This document shows positions 22,020 to 32,773 of a stretch of 64,000 nt of DNA, in pieces. Each line of letters opens with the position of its first letter. Position 1 is the first letter of the stretch. Position numbers and translations under genes: made by a program. The DNA is from Hanleya hanleyi. Its lineage: Eukaryota > Mollusca > Polyplacophora > Lepidopleurida > Hanleyidae. The notes under the pieces were generated by a model that saw only the letters and a list, made by a program, of their open reading frames with translations, made no database searches and was not told where the DNA came from. The stretch spans positions 372,001 to 436,000 of the forward strand of contig JAVTVY010008181.1 of assembly GCA_036873755.1 (NCBI GenBank), in the 5' to 3' direction.

Positions 22020-23060
22020 AGAGTCAAAGGTGACTTCAAGTCACGTGGCCAGAAATCGAAAAGATATCATTAAGGTGATATGCAAATTTGAAAGGTCATG
22101 CAATGGACAGTTAACTACGCTTTCTGTACTACTACGATAGCAATTAATGAAAATAAATCAGTACACCTGTTTAAAGCGATTTTCTCAACCAAGGATACAT
22201 GGATGTGTTATGTGTTTCTGTTATTCAGAACTTTAAAGAAACATTGGTATTTAATTCGAATGGTGATCACCATAAATGTACTCTAAAATGAGGGGTGGCA
22301 GTAGTATAAAAAGAAGATTTCGAGGACTATTGACCTCAAAAATTTGCATATTGTGGTGGTCAGACGTAGGTCAAGGTCTCTATAGTTCCGGAAGAAGTCC
22401 CACCTCCGGTCACGTGACATATTCCGTCTCTGTCTGCTCCACTTCCGGTCACGTGCCCAGAAGAGTCTCCGAGGATGTATTCCTCCGTGGTCATGTCTGG
22501 CGGTGATGCGGTCACTTCTGGTGAGAAGCCTCCGCGGGCAAAAAGTTTTTTGAACAGGGCATTTTTTGAACAGGGCAAAAAGTAGTCCCATGTGAAAGGT
22601 CGCTTCCAGTCACGTGACCAGAACTCGAAAAGATGTCATAGACGTCATATGCAAATTTGTAAGATCATGCAATGGACATTTAACTACGCTTTCGATACCA
22701 CTACGATTGCAATTGCAAAATAAGTCAGTACACCTGTTTGAAGTGATTTTCTCAACAAAAGATACGCAGATGTGTCATGTGTTTCTGTTATTCAGAGCTT
22801 AGATGAAACGTTGGTATTTAATTCGAATGGAAATGTACTCTAAATTGAGGTGTGGCAGTAGTATAGAAGGGGGATTTCGAGGCCTATTGTCCTAAAAAAT
22901 TTGCAAAATATGGATGTCACGAGGAGGTCAAGTTCACTATAGTTCCGGTCACGGTCACACTTCCGATAACGTGATCGGAAGTGACCCCGAGAATAGATGT
23001 CTGGCGGTGATGCGGTCACTTCTGTAGAGAAGCCTCCGCGGACAGAAAGTAGTCTCACGT
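22020..23060 (+). repeat. Tandem pair of about 550-bp modules, ETS and E-box sites
   Basis: 22,025-22,585 and 22,592-23,060 are homologous: both contain CACGTG, GATATGCAAATTTG-like, TGCAATGGACA, GTACACCTGTTT and GGTATTTAATTCGAATGG stretches. The modules carry GTCACGTGAC (22,409-22,418), TCACGTGCC (about 22,449), TCACGTGACC (about 22,609) and repeated ACTTCCGG/CGGAAGT. A partial inverted copy is at 31,370-31,620. Confidence 0.7.
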
Positions 23061-23395
23061 CATCGAGACTTCAAATACGCGGATGCTCGCTTTAATTTCC
23101 AGGAATGGCCGGTTGATTGATATTTTTATTTGAGCGGTTCGCCGCTGCCCCAATATTTCCCCGTATTCATACATTTTTGAACAGGTGCAAATTAGTTACT
23201 TCAATGTTAAAGTGTCCTGTCATGTCCAATGGGTTCATACTTTATGTAACAATCACGAGACAATGCATACAATAGCCAAGTCTGGGGACAAGAATATGTC
23301 TAGACCTGTGCGTTTTCAACGACACAAAGACAAAGGACAATAGTTCCTAGATGAAGTATCGACCGTCCAATGACGTCACGTCCGGGTCAAGGACC

Positions 23396-23610
23396 ACACC
23401 CCTTGGTGAACAGTTACTTCAGTGTTAATTTCCGGGAAATGCATGTTTGGAGTAGGAGTATTGGGGTGGTCATTTTTTTTTTTCTTGCGGATTTTACTAT
23501 AGGATGTGGGTACTTGATTTCTCTGTCTCACTCTGCACAAGACGATGGGACACCCATGGGGTGACTTTCGCTGAAAAGTTATCATTGCGCATGCGTAGTG
23601 AATAGGCCAG
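23396..23610. repeat. Left arm of internal inverted repeat
   Basis: Reverse complement, with some divergence, of 30,430-30,650. Shared stretches include AGTTACTTCA, ATGCATGTTTGGAGTAGGAG, GCGAAAAGTTC-like DNA and the NRF1-type GCGCATGCGTAGTGA. Confidence 0.65.
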
Positions 23611-23779
23611 GACTGAGGTGGACGTTTTGGAGTCGAGGTGGACTATTCGTGGTCCAGGCTGGTGGTGATACGCGTGCGCATGCACAATGAGGAGTATTAG
23701 AGAAAGGGAAGTTTCAGGGTGATGACTATGCCCCAGGCACTTCAAGATTATATGCATAGCAATACTTATAGTGAGAGAA

Positions 23780-24460
23780 GGGGAATCTCACGCGACGCCA
23801 TAACGCCTATTTTAACGCCTTGGCGCTTACCTTAACGCCTTAGCGCTTTATCTTAATGCCTTAACGCCCTAGCATACCGCCTTGGTGCCATGATGCCTGA
23901 CAGTTGAGAGAAAGAAAGTTTAACACATTCACAAGTTTTCATGTAGTTTATTATCCCCTCCATCACATCATACCCAATTATGCGCCCGGTGATACATCCG
24001 CACCCTGGTGGATCCTATACTATCCGGGCCTACAGGGTACAGGGTGTACCACCGGGCGCGTGCGCATGCGCGCGATGACATCAGTTCCAGCGATGTTCAG
24101 TGATGAAGTCACTTTCATCAAGGGTCCGGGGCCAGTGGTCAAAACATGGGCATGTGATTGGACGGTTGACAATGCATTAAGGCGTTACGATAGGACGTTA
24201 AGGCGTTAAAATGAGGCGTTAATGCGATAAGATATAGCGTTATGGTGTTGAGATGGGCGTTATGGCGGAAAGATAGGGCGTTAAGGCGTTGAGACGAGCG
24301 TTAAGGCGTAACGATGGGCGTTAAGACGTAACGACGGGCGGCGACAGGCGTCACTGCATTTCGATGAATTAGTGTCAGTTTCATAAAATACCTAGTCCCG
24401 TCAGAGCTTCTGCGCTATTTCACCAGGGCGTTGAAGCGTTAAGCTAGGCGTTGGCGGGCG
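23780..24460. repeat. GGCGTTAA minisatellite in both orientations
   Basis: At 23,785-23,890 the plus strand reads AACGCCT/TAACGCC repeats. At 24,170-24,460 it reads GGCGTTAAGGCGTTA-type repeats. The 280 bp between holds an NRF1-like GCGTGCGCATGCGCGC (about 24,058). The unit is 8-20 bp and degenerate. Confidence 0.75.
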
Positions 24461-24541
24461 TTAATGTCTTACATTCATGAAAGCAAGCGTATCCGAAAGA
24501 CGTGCACCGTCGACGTTCCGTTCAGCAAACACTCTACCACA

Positions 24542-24775
24542 ATGTTCACGTGTACGACTTGCTCGAATCCCTTTCATCCCTTGGACAGTTTACGTCGTCA
24601 CACACGTGCACTCCATGAAGTACCCACGTATACATGTGCAGAGTTTGATATTATCTTTAATCATCCCTATCAATTGAGACGTCACCAAAGCGTCATCCAC
24701 GGATCACGCTCGCCATTCTCGCGACCTGATATTTCAGCTCGAGTAGTAGCGAAAGTGGGCATTTTGGGAAAGTGA
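24542..24775 (+). CDS. C2H2 zinc-finger ORF fragment
   Basis: The frame from ATG 24,542 (open from 24,464) begins MFTCTTCSNPF and contains one complete finger: Cys-x2-Cys, Phe, Leu, then His-x4-His in SLRRHTRALH. A second finger follows, starting YTCAEFDIIF with QLRRHQSVIH at its end, but its second Cys is Phe, so it cannot bind zinc normally. A His-Gly linker follows. The last 14 or so codons are read from the start of the CRE array (from about 24,735), so the natural C-terminus is lost or the array was joined to it. It could be a DNA-binding protein of the surrounding repeat element, or a host gene fragment caught in it. Confidence 0.5.
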   Translation: MFTCTTCSNPFHPLDSLRRHTRALHEVPTYTCAEFDIIFNHPYQLRRHQSVIHGSRSPFSRPDISARVVAKVGILGK

Positions 24776-26570
24776 AGGAAGGTATTTGGTGTAGGGATGG
24801 ACCATCCTTGGTGTGAAAGCGTCGTGTGGGCGTCATCTTGTAGTTCTCGTGGTGTAGACCACGATTTGAAGGATGTTCACGTCATCGGTGGCGTCATCAT
24901 TACGAGTAATAGCGAAAGTGGGAATTTTGGGAAAGTGAAGGAAGGTATTTGGTGTAGAGATGGACCATCCATGGTCCGAGTGTGTCGTGTGGAGTGTCAT
25001 CTTGTAGCCCTCGGGGTGCAGACCACGGCTTGAGGGATGTCCACAGCATCTGTGATGTCATCGGTGACGTCATCAGTAGGAGCAGTAGCCAAAGTGGGTA
25101 TTCTGTGCGTGTGAAAGAAGGTGTTTGGGGTAAGGAGGGACCATCCGTGGTCCGAATGGGTCGTGGGACGTGTCAAACTGAAGCTCTCGTGGTGTACACC
25201 ACGATTTGTGGGATGTTCACGTCATCTCTGACGTCAATTGTGACGTCATCAATAGGAGTAGTAGCCAAAGTGGGCGTTTTTGGGATGTGAAGGAAGGTGT
25301 TTGGGGTAGATATGGTCCATCCGTGGTCCGAATGCATCGTGTGAGGGGTCAAAGTGAAGTTTTCTTGGTATAGACCACGACTTGAGGGATGTCCACGTTA
25401 TGAGTGACGTCATTGGTGACGTCAGCAGTAGGAGTTGTAGCAAAGTGGGTATTTTGGGGGTGTGAAGCAGGGTATTTGGGGTAGAGATGGATCATGTTTG
25501 GTCCAAATGTGTCGCGTGGGGTGTCATCTTGTAGCTCTCGGAGTGTAGACCCCGATTTGAGGGATGTCCACAGCATCTGTGACGTCATCGATGACGTCAT
25601 CAGTACGAGTAGTAGCGAAAGTGGGCATTTTGGGGGTGCGTGGGTGTGTATTTTAGCGATTGAGGGATCATTCGTGGTCCAAATGAACCGTGTGGGGTGT
25701 CAAATTGAAGCACTCAGTGTGTAGACCCCGATTTGAGGGATGTCCATGTCATCTGTAACGTCATTGGTGACGTCACCAGTAGGAGTATTAGCCAAAGTGG
25801 GTATTCTGGGGGTGTGAACGAAGGTGTTTGGGGTAGAGAGGGACCATTCTTGGTCCGAATGCGTGGTGGGAGGTGCCAAAGTAAAGCTTTCATGGTGTAG
25901 ACCACGATTTGAGGGATGTCCATGTCATCTGTGACGTCATCAGTAGGAGTAGTAGACAAAGTGGGCACTTTGGAGTTGTGAAGGAAGATATTTGGGTAGA
26001 GATGGACCATCCGTGGTCCAAGTGGACAGTGTTGGGTGTCATATCTTGTAGTTCTCGTGGTGCAGACCACGGTTTGAGAGATGTTCACGTCATCTGTGAC
26101 GTTATCAGTAGGAGTAGTAGCCAAAGTGGGTATTCTGGGCGTGTTAAAGAAGGTGTTCGGGGTAAGGAGGGACCATCCGTGGTCCGAATGGGTCGTGGGA
26201 CGTGTCAAAATGAAGCTCTTGTGGTGTACACCACGATTTGTGGGATGTTCACGTCATCTGTGACGTCAATGGTGACGTCATCAATAGGAGTAGTAGCCAA
26301 AGTGGGCGTTTTCGGGGTGCGAAGGAAGGTGTTTGGGGTAGATATGGTCCATCCGTGGTCCGAATGCATCGTGTGAGGTGTCAAGGTGAAGTTTTCTTGG
26401 TATAGACCACGACTTGAGGGATGTCCACGTTATGAGTGACGTCATTGGTGATGTCAGCAGTAAAAGTAGTAGCAAATTGGGTATTTTTGGGGTGTGAAGC
26501 AGGGTGTTTGGGGTAGAGATGGACCATGTTTGGTCCAAATGGCCCGGTTGGGGTATCCAAGTGAAGCTTT
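24743..26570 (+). repeat. Tandem array of 11 CRE units, about 175-bp period
   Basis: Unit landmarks (GTAGTAGCNAAAGTGGG) fall near 24,743, 24,904, 25,083, 25,259, 25,434, 25,611, 25,786, 25,950, 26,115, 26,290 and 26,467. Most units carry one or two TGACGTCA palindromes (for example 25,065, 25,229, 25,241, 25,405, 25,417), a ACCACGATTTGAGGGATGT stretch and GGACCATCCGTGGTCC. The 155-165-codon frames on both strands are repeat artefacts. Confidence 0.85.
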
Positions 26571-27300
26571 CGTGGGGTAGAGTCGGACTGGTGTGTTTTT
26601 TATTGCAAGTTGCACCAATCTGCGCATGCGCAGTTAGGGTGTAATAAGTAAATTGTTTATTTTGGAGAGGCACCAAGGTATATGTGAGAGATTGAGGTTC
26701 TATATCTCATCCAAGGGTGGTGTGTAGGGTGTCAAATCGAAGCTCTCATGGTACAGACCACGATTTGAGGGATATCCACGAGCGAAAGCGGCCATTTTAT
26801 GTGTGCAATGGAGTGCGTGAATATGAACGTAGCATACAAGGTCTATGGCGTTACGTTTTGTAACTTGTGTCTAATTCTGCTTAACCCGGGGCTAGGGACC
26901 GTATGAACCCATGTACTTCAATATCCTCATGGTGCTCATATGGACAGTCACAATCAAAGCGTGACTGAGATACATCATTCTTTAGATGACGACTTTGCAA
27001 CGATTATTATGGATTAGGAATACTGAACAGCGATACGGATTTTATATTTTTGGAGCATCATGATATCTTGTCGGCATCATTGAAAACTGTTGACCGCTTC
27101 TCTCTTCCAGGAAACCAGCTTATCTTTATGTATACTATGATTATCTTTTTGAATTTGGTGCTAATACTGTTATATGGAATATGGAATAGGCCTTTGGATT
27201 ATGGACACGGATATTCTTTAATGGACGACGGCTGAATTGTGAATGACGGACTAGACGCTTGTAATTTGAAAGGGCTCATCTTCGGTCTGGCTACCTGATA
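26571..27300. other. Spacer between opposed CRE arrays
   Basis: Contains an NRF1-type CTGCGCATGCGCAG at about 26,619-26,632, one more degenerate unit near 26,700-26,790, and the segment shared with the LINE at 27,126-27,268. No gene is seen. Confidence 0.55.
27126..27268 (+). repeat. Second copy of the 140-bp RT-inserted segment
   Basis: Matches the reverse complement of 13,598-13,738 at about 90%. The surrounding DNA is not LINE sequence, so this segment spreads, or was captured, by itself. Its left flank has a polypyrimidine-CAG (about 27,095-27,111) like a splice acceptor. Confidence 0.7.
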
Positions 27301-27307
27301 GAAATAC

Positions 27308-27354
27308 CTGTGTGTGTGCGTGTGTGTGTGCGCGTATGTGCGCGTGTGTGCGTA
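27308..27354. repeat. (TG/CG)n microsatellite
   Basis: Alternating purine-pyrimidine run of TG and CG dinucleotides at the start of the reverse CRE array. Confidence 0.9.
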
Positions 27355-27363
27355 CGGTCTACA

Positions 27364-28310
27364 CCATGGAAGCTTCACTTTAACACCTCCCACGACGCAT
27401 TCCGACCAAGAATGGTCTCTCTCTACCCAAACACCTTCCTTCGCCAGAATACCCACTTTGGCTATTCGTCCTACTGATGACGTCACCAATGACGTCACAG
27501 ATGACATGAACATCCCTCAAATCGGGGTTTACACACCGAGATCTTTACTTTGACACCCTACACGGTCCATTTGGATCACGGATGATCGCTCAATCGCTCA
27601 AATACACACCCAAGCATCCCTAAAATGCCCACTTTCGCAACTACTCGTACTGATGACGTCACCGATGACGTCACAGATGCTGTGAACATCCCTCAAATCG
27701 GGGTCTACACTCCGAGAGCTGCACGATGACATCACATACGACACATTTGGAACAAGGATGGTCCATCTCTACCCCAAACACCTTCCTTGACACCCCCAAA
27801 ATGACTACTTTGGCTGCTAATCCTACTGATGACGTCACCGATGAACATCCCTCAAATCGTGGTCTACACCACGAGAACTACAAGATGACACCCCACACGA
27901 CGCATTCGGACCAAGGATGGTCCATCTCTACACCAAATGTCTTCCTTCGCTTTCCCAAAATGCCCACTTTCGCTACTACTCGTACTGATGACGTCACCGA
28001 TGACGTCACAGATGCTGTGGACATCTCTCAAATCGGGGTCTACACCCCGAGAGCTACAAAATGACACCTCCCACGACACATTCGGACCAACAGTGGTCCA
28101 TCTCTACCCCAAACACATCCCCACGCACCCCCAAAATGACCACTTTACTTACTACACCCAACTGCGCATGCGCAGATGACGCGAGTTGCAATAAACAAAA
28201 CACGCTATTCTGAATCTACCCCACAAGTGCTTCCTTTGACACCTCCCACGACCCATTCGTACCAATAGTAGTCCATCTCTACCCCCAAAACAACCCCCAA
28301 AATGTCTGCT
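27364..28310 (-). repeat. Reverse-orientation CRE array, five units
   Basis: Complement of the 24.7-26.6-kb units, with landmarks near 27,453, 27,630, 27,808, 27,965 and 28,138. It carries at least seven TGACGTCA sites (for example about 27,477, 27,489, 27,653, 27,665, 27,831). It ends at CTGCGCATGCGCAG (about 28,152) and CTGCGCGTGCGCAG (about 28,330). Confidence 0.8.
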
Positions 28311-28329
28311 TTCTATAGGTACGGCCAGA

Positions 28330-28690
28330 CTGCGCGTGCGCAGACCGAAAATGTCCACCCAACGCTATTTACCCACTACGCATGCGCACAATGACTTTTT
28401 CAAAAAATTTCAATCAATCGCTTCGGGACCCCGCCCATCGTGTTCTACGTGGTGAGACGTGAAAAACAAGATCCCAAAACACATATCACAATGTCCAGGC
28501 GTGAACCACTGAGCCAGTATGGGCGTATCCAGATCTCCCCGAACTTTTAAAATAATTTCACCGCTTAGCTTCTAGACCCCTCCCATCATGCTCCAGCTCC
28601 AGTTCTACAGCTCGAGACGAAGAAAACAAGATCCCACAACCCATAGTAAAATCCACAAGAAAAAAAAATGACCACCCCCATACCCCATAC
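28330..28690. repeat. Units of the 180-bp family
   Basis: Two units related to 590-1,290, with TACGCATGCGCACAATGAC, CTTTTTCAAAAAATTTCAA and CCATCGTGTTCTACG stretches. No gene is seen. Confidence 0.65.
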
Positions 28691-28780
28691 AGGCATTCCT
28701 CGTATAGAATGTGCGAATCAGGGGAGATCACCCGGAATTTGCCCTACAGAGTGTTCGCCCTGTCAGAGTTGTCTTCCTTA

Positions 28781-28796
28781 CCTCCAGAGGGCAGCA
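28781..28796 (+). promoter_or_regulatory. CTCF-like motif
   Basis: CCTCCAGAGGGCAGCA fits the CTCF core CCACYAGRKGGCRGYA except for T at position 3. It lies just right of the reverse CRE array. Binding is inferred. Confidence 0.3.
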
Positions 28797-28959
28797 CCAT
28801 CAATACCAAAAGGGGAATCCCCATAGCAAGCTTAGCCATTTGGGTGCACTCCAGAGATTCTTTCATTCGGCATGGAATAGACTATGGGTCCGTTTTTCGG
28901 CCACCAGTTGTCGTAAAACCTTCAACCCAAATCACTTATATGTATATATTTTCTGAAAG

Positions 28960-29740
28960 AGCACGATGAAATTATTATTTTAAGATATACCACTGCTATG
29001 TTATAGAAAATTTAAACTCGAACATTCTTCTCCATGCTTGCTTCATTTTTCCTAGAAAACCCCTTAAAAGGTCGAAAAATGGTCAAATTCGGCTCAATTT
29101 CCAGAAAAATCTGTAAGAGCGATTTTAATTAAACTTCTTACACACGTTCCCTGGTCCGGTCTCAACTTAAAAAGGCAAACAAAAGTGGGTGTCAACCTAA
29201 CCGTTTTTTGTCAGATTTTCTTCTCGTAAATGAGTCCCGATTTATAGGCACACCCAAGGGGCATAACTGAGGCAGGACAAACTTTACTCCATGATCCCGA
29301 TCAGCGTGTAGACGAAGCCAGCCCTCGATTTGTACGTACTCGTTTGCAGCGTTGATAATGCTGATTAGGATGGCATTATAGATATAAGCTATTAAGGAGA
29401 CAAGAAGAATTATGATGTAGCAGAACAAGGGCAGTCTATCGTATTATGAAATTACTACGAAACTGTGGAGGACAACCTTTTGTATGTTTATTTTTGCGGA
29501 GACATAGTGGACAATGAACGCTCGACCCTGGGATCGCACTGATCGCACTCGCCATAATAACATCGTACAACACCTATAGGTTATGTTTATTACTATAAGT
29601 CTTACTCCCCATGGTTTCATGTATTTTTTTTCTTTCGTGCCAATACGGTTTCTCGCTGTATGGAGAAACTGAGGGTTCCCCACTGGCCATTTAGGCTGGG
29701 CATAGTGCTGGCGATATTGTTGGGGACCGTGTTTCGGGAG
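28960..29740. other. No gene recognised
   Basis: AT-rich stretch then unique-looking DNA. 29,660-29,720 resembles the reverse complement of 17,055-17,118 (AAACTGAGGGTTCCCCACTG). The short frames lack any recognisable domain. Confidence 0.4.
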
Positions 29741-29749
29741 ATTCACATT

Positions 29750-30050
29750 GAGATGTCACTGCGGTCTCAGCCTTATTGCTGGGACGGCACGTGACCGAAA
29801 GTGACCTTTGACCCGGATGTCGCGTGATCGGATGTGACGTCATAGTGACGTCAATGGGGATCGTCAACCACACAAGGCTGCGCTAGTGCTCCAACAGGTA
29901 AAGAACACGTGGCTTCATAAAACGAACAATTATGACGTCGTTACATTATGACGTTGCCTTTGTGACGTCCAGACAAACGGGCATGCGCCATTTACCTCTT
30001 GGTACAAATAGCCACCTGGCGTCAGTTCGAGCTGGCGAACCCCATTTGAC
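29750..30050. repeat. CRE-bearing block repeated at 36.9 kb
   Basis: Has two TGACGTCA sites near 29,838 and 29,850. The part at 29,938-30,048 (TTACCTCTTGGTACA, CACCTGGCGTCAGTTCGAGC) is repeated at 36,862-36,985. Confidence 0.65.
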
Positions 30051-30057
30051 AAGTGGT

Positions 30058-30170
30058 AAAAGTTGATCTGGATGTCCGTTTAGGGGGAGATAACACTGAG
30101 CTCCGCATGCTCCGCGAAAAATTGTTCAAACAGAGTTATCTCCTCCTAAACGGACATCCAGATCCACTTT
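30058..30170. repeat. 113-bp hairpin MITE
   Basis: Arms 30,058-30,094 and 30,135-30,170 pair almost perfectly around GATCTGGATGTCCGTTTAGG. TA dinucleotides flank both ends, which would suit a Tc1/mariner-type MITE, but TA in AT-rich flanks is weak evidence. Confidence 0.7.
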
Positions 30171-30429
30171 ATATACTACTAATGCCCTTTTCCAACTGCG
30201 CATCCACAGATGGATGGCATTTCCATTACACGCCCAGCCAGTCGGATGCTTCCCCACGACTATTTCAACATGACACCCCATACGACCCATTCGACCCAAT
30301 ATTGACCCACCTCGCCCCCAAAACGTCCACTCAAGTGCCCTTTTCCACCAATTCCCTGTCTGAGCATGTGCACCATTCTCTCCATTCACTTTCACTCCAC
30401 ACCCATTCAGTAGGATGCTCCTTCACCTC

Positions 30430-31677
30430 CTTCCGCATATTCACTACGCATGTGCAATAAGAACTTTTCAGCGAAATCACTCCATGGCCACGAGACCCCT
30501 CCCATCGTCTTGTACAGGGTGAGACAGAAAAAACGAGTACCGGTACCGGTACCCACACCGCAAAGTCAAAAAAAAAAAAAATGATCACACCCATACTCCT
30601 ACTCCAAACATGCATTCCCCAGAAATTAACATTGAAGTAACTGAAGGGCATCCCTATTCATCAAGGGGCGTGGCCTTTGGCCTGAACGTGACGTCACGGG
30701 ACATGTCCGGACATTTTAACATTGAAGTAACAAATTCGTACCTATACAGAATTGTACGAATCCGGGAGAAAAGAATTATTGCCCTGTCAGACTTGTCGTT
30801 CTTGTGTCCAGGGGGTATATATGGCACTACGATCTCAATGGTCTACTCGTCAGGGAATTTGACAAGCGGACACCATTTTTATTATATTTTTTTTTTGGTA
30901 CAAAACACGGACCTGCACGTATGTTTTCACCTTTTGTGGGCGATTGTACCATGATAATACTAACGTGTTGGTGTATGTATCAATGCATGCACACCACGAA
31001 AGACAACATGTTGAGATGCTCTGCCGGGACATCGTACGGGGAATCCCCGAGGAAAAGTCCTGTTCTATTTATAGATCATTACGTCAGCTCTATTTATAGA
31101 TCAGAGTTTAGATTATAGAGCCTTCATGGTAATACTGTGTACTATAAAGGAGTCTCAATGTATTCAGGCGACCACGTTTTCTTCACCCATTCGTGTATCC
31201 AGCCATCACGTCACGGGTCACCAGAGCCGTATATCATGCTCCTGCGCAATTCCTGGAGAAGTCGGACTGACTATAGACACCGGCTAATTTTCCAATGTTG
31301 AATCTCCGACCTTAAAATGAAAATATCAGTCAACCTGCCATTTCCTGAGATTCAGACGACGAACGCATATTTGAAGTGTCGTTGGGACTACTTTCTGTCC
31401 GCGAAGGCTTTTCCCCGGTAGTGACCGCATCACCGCCACACATGACTGCCTCAACGCGGAAGAATACCGCGGAGGAATTCATCCCTGGGCGTCACATCCT
31501 GTCGCGTGGCTGGAAGTGTGACCTTTTCTGAAACCATAGTGACCTTGACCTCCACAATAATATGCATTTTTTTTAGGTCAATAGGTCACGAAATCCCCTT
31601 TCTATACTACTGGTGACCAAGTTGCCTCCACGTAAGGCAACCTGTAACCATCTGGGCCATCTATACGCGGTAAGACT
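30430..31677. repeat. Right arm of the giant inverted repeat
   Basis: 30,430-30,650 pairs with 23,396-23,610, 31,370-31,620 with the ETS/E-box modules, and 31,620-31,677 with 21,942-22,000. A TGACGTCA lies at about 30,690. Two copies of CTATTTATAGATCA sit at 31,065 and 31,090. Confidence 0.6.
31065..31099. promoter_or_regulatory. Two MEF2-type sites
   Basis: CTATTTATAG occurs at 31,065-31,074 and 31,090-31,099, each followed by ATCA. It matches the MEF2 consensus CTAWWWWTAG. Function is unknown. Confidence 0.3.
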
Positions 31678-31679
31678 GA

Positions 31680-32768
31680 TGGATGGCGAAGTGTACGCAA
31701 ATGTTGGCCATGCGAACATTTCCACCGAGACTTGTATCTCGTAAGAAACAGTTTATTTCCTTGGTAAGTCTAGAATAAAACATCGGACCTTATTTACTTC
31801 GGAACGAATGAAACTTATTGAACAAAGCAGATTGGGAAATTTAATGAATGTCCAGGAATCAACTTCACCCCGATTTGAGGTACCGGTACCCCCCCAAAAA
31901 ATCAGCCGTATCAAAAACATTACCCACCCCCAACCCTGGTTAGGCTACCCAGGCATCATCCCCCTCCGAGTCCCGGACATGGGCTAGGCTGACTATCTGT
32001 TATACCGGTACCGCTACTATTTTTCTATGAAAGTCTGGTGACCCCTGTGTTTGTCACATATTCAACGAGAATTATATGTTTTAGCCGATTAGACTACTTG
32101 GCATCTATGGTGCATCACAGTTAAACGGATATAGGCCTACATGATATCAGAACAGCGCAGCAAATTTTTCGGCACCTGTCCCGGTACTAACAATCGCACG
32201 CTTTCGATTGGCATCTTGATGATTATTGGGTTGTTCCGTGCGACAAAGAAAAGAAAGGAAAATAAAGATATGTACCGGTACCCCACAGAACACGAAATTA
32301 GACTATTTTCACTCTGAGATAACCCTTCTATAACTCCAAGAACGAGCGATTACCCCGTGAGGTACACTATTGGTGGCATGCAGTGAGAAAGCTGTGGCAA
32401 ATTAAACAGTTTACAGGCACCGACCTAACTGGCCAGTGACCAGACGTGTTGGCGATACGAATACATATGCCACAATATTGTAAAAACATTGATACCGGTG
32501 TGATGGTTAAGAGTGTCCTGGGGATTAGTCTCTCTTCCCATATCCTTTTTTATTGTAACTAAGACGGACTTATCTCCAATATGGAGAAAAATGTCCCAGC
32601 TAGGTTAAAAGATAGGGACCGGACACTCGTAGCCACCGGACATTCTTTGCCTTCAAACCGGAACTGTCGGATTTTTTACTTTATTTTCGAAAATGTGAAT
32701 AGACTGGTGGCAAACTCAAACTAATCAAAATCCACATGTTGCATGACTGTTAAGCAAAAAGTGAGTGT
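31680..32768. other. No gene recognised
   Basis: Unique-looking DNA with TACCGGTA palindromes at about 31,882, 32,005 and 32,270. No coding sequence or element could be supported. Confidence 0.4.
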
Positions 32769-32773
32769 ATACT

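Larger units (their letters stand above)
21942..31677. mobile_element. 9.7-kb giant inverted-repeat complex
   Basis: The ends are inverted: GTCTTACCGCGTATA on the left (from about 21,942) and TATACGCGGTAAGAC on the right (to about 31,677). Further pairs nest inside in matching order: CCATCTG/TAACCATCTGG stretches, ETS/E-box modules (22.3-23.06 kb against 31.37-31.62 kb), 23,396-23,610 against 30,430-30,650, and CRE arrays in opposite orientation (24.74-26.57 kb against 27.36-28.31 kb). The only protein-like ORF is the zinc-finger frame at 24,542. It may be a very large foldback or Polinton-size element, or a palindromically rearranged satellite. Confidence 0.6.

Noticed and set aside
25714..26376. 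155-165-codon frames on both strands
   Set aside because: They follow the CRE tandem repeat; overlapping opposite-strand frames and repeat periodicity explain them.
24743..28310. CRISPR-like regular repeats
   Set aside because: Units are about 175 bp and diverged, without short repeat plus unique spacer structure, in a eukaryotic genome.
29192..29428. 78-codon minus-strand frame with hydrophobic start
   Set aside because: No recognisable domain, no splice or promoter context; likely chance.
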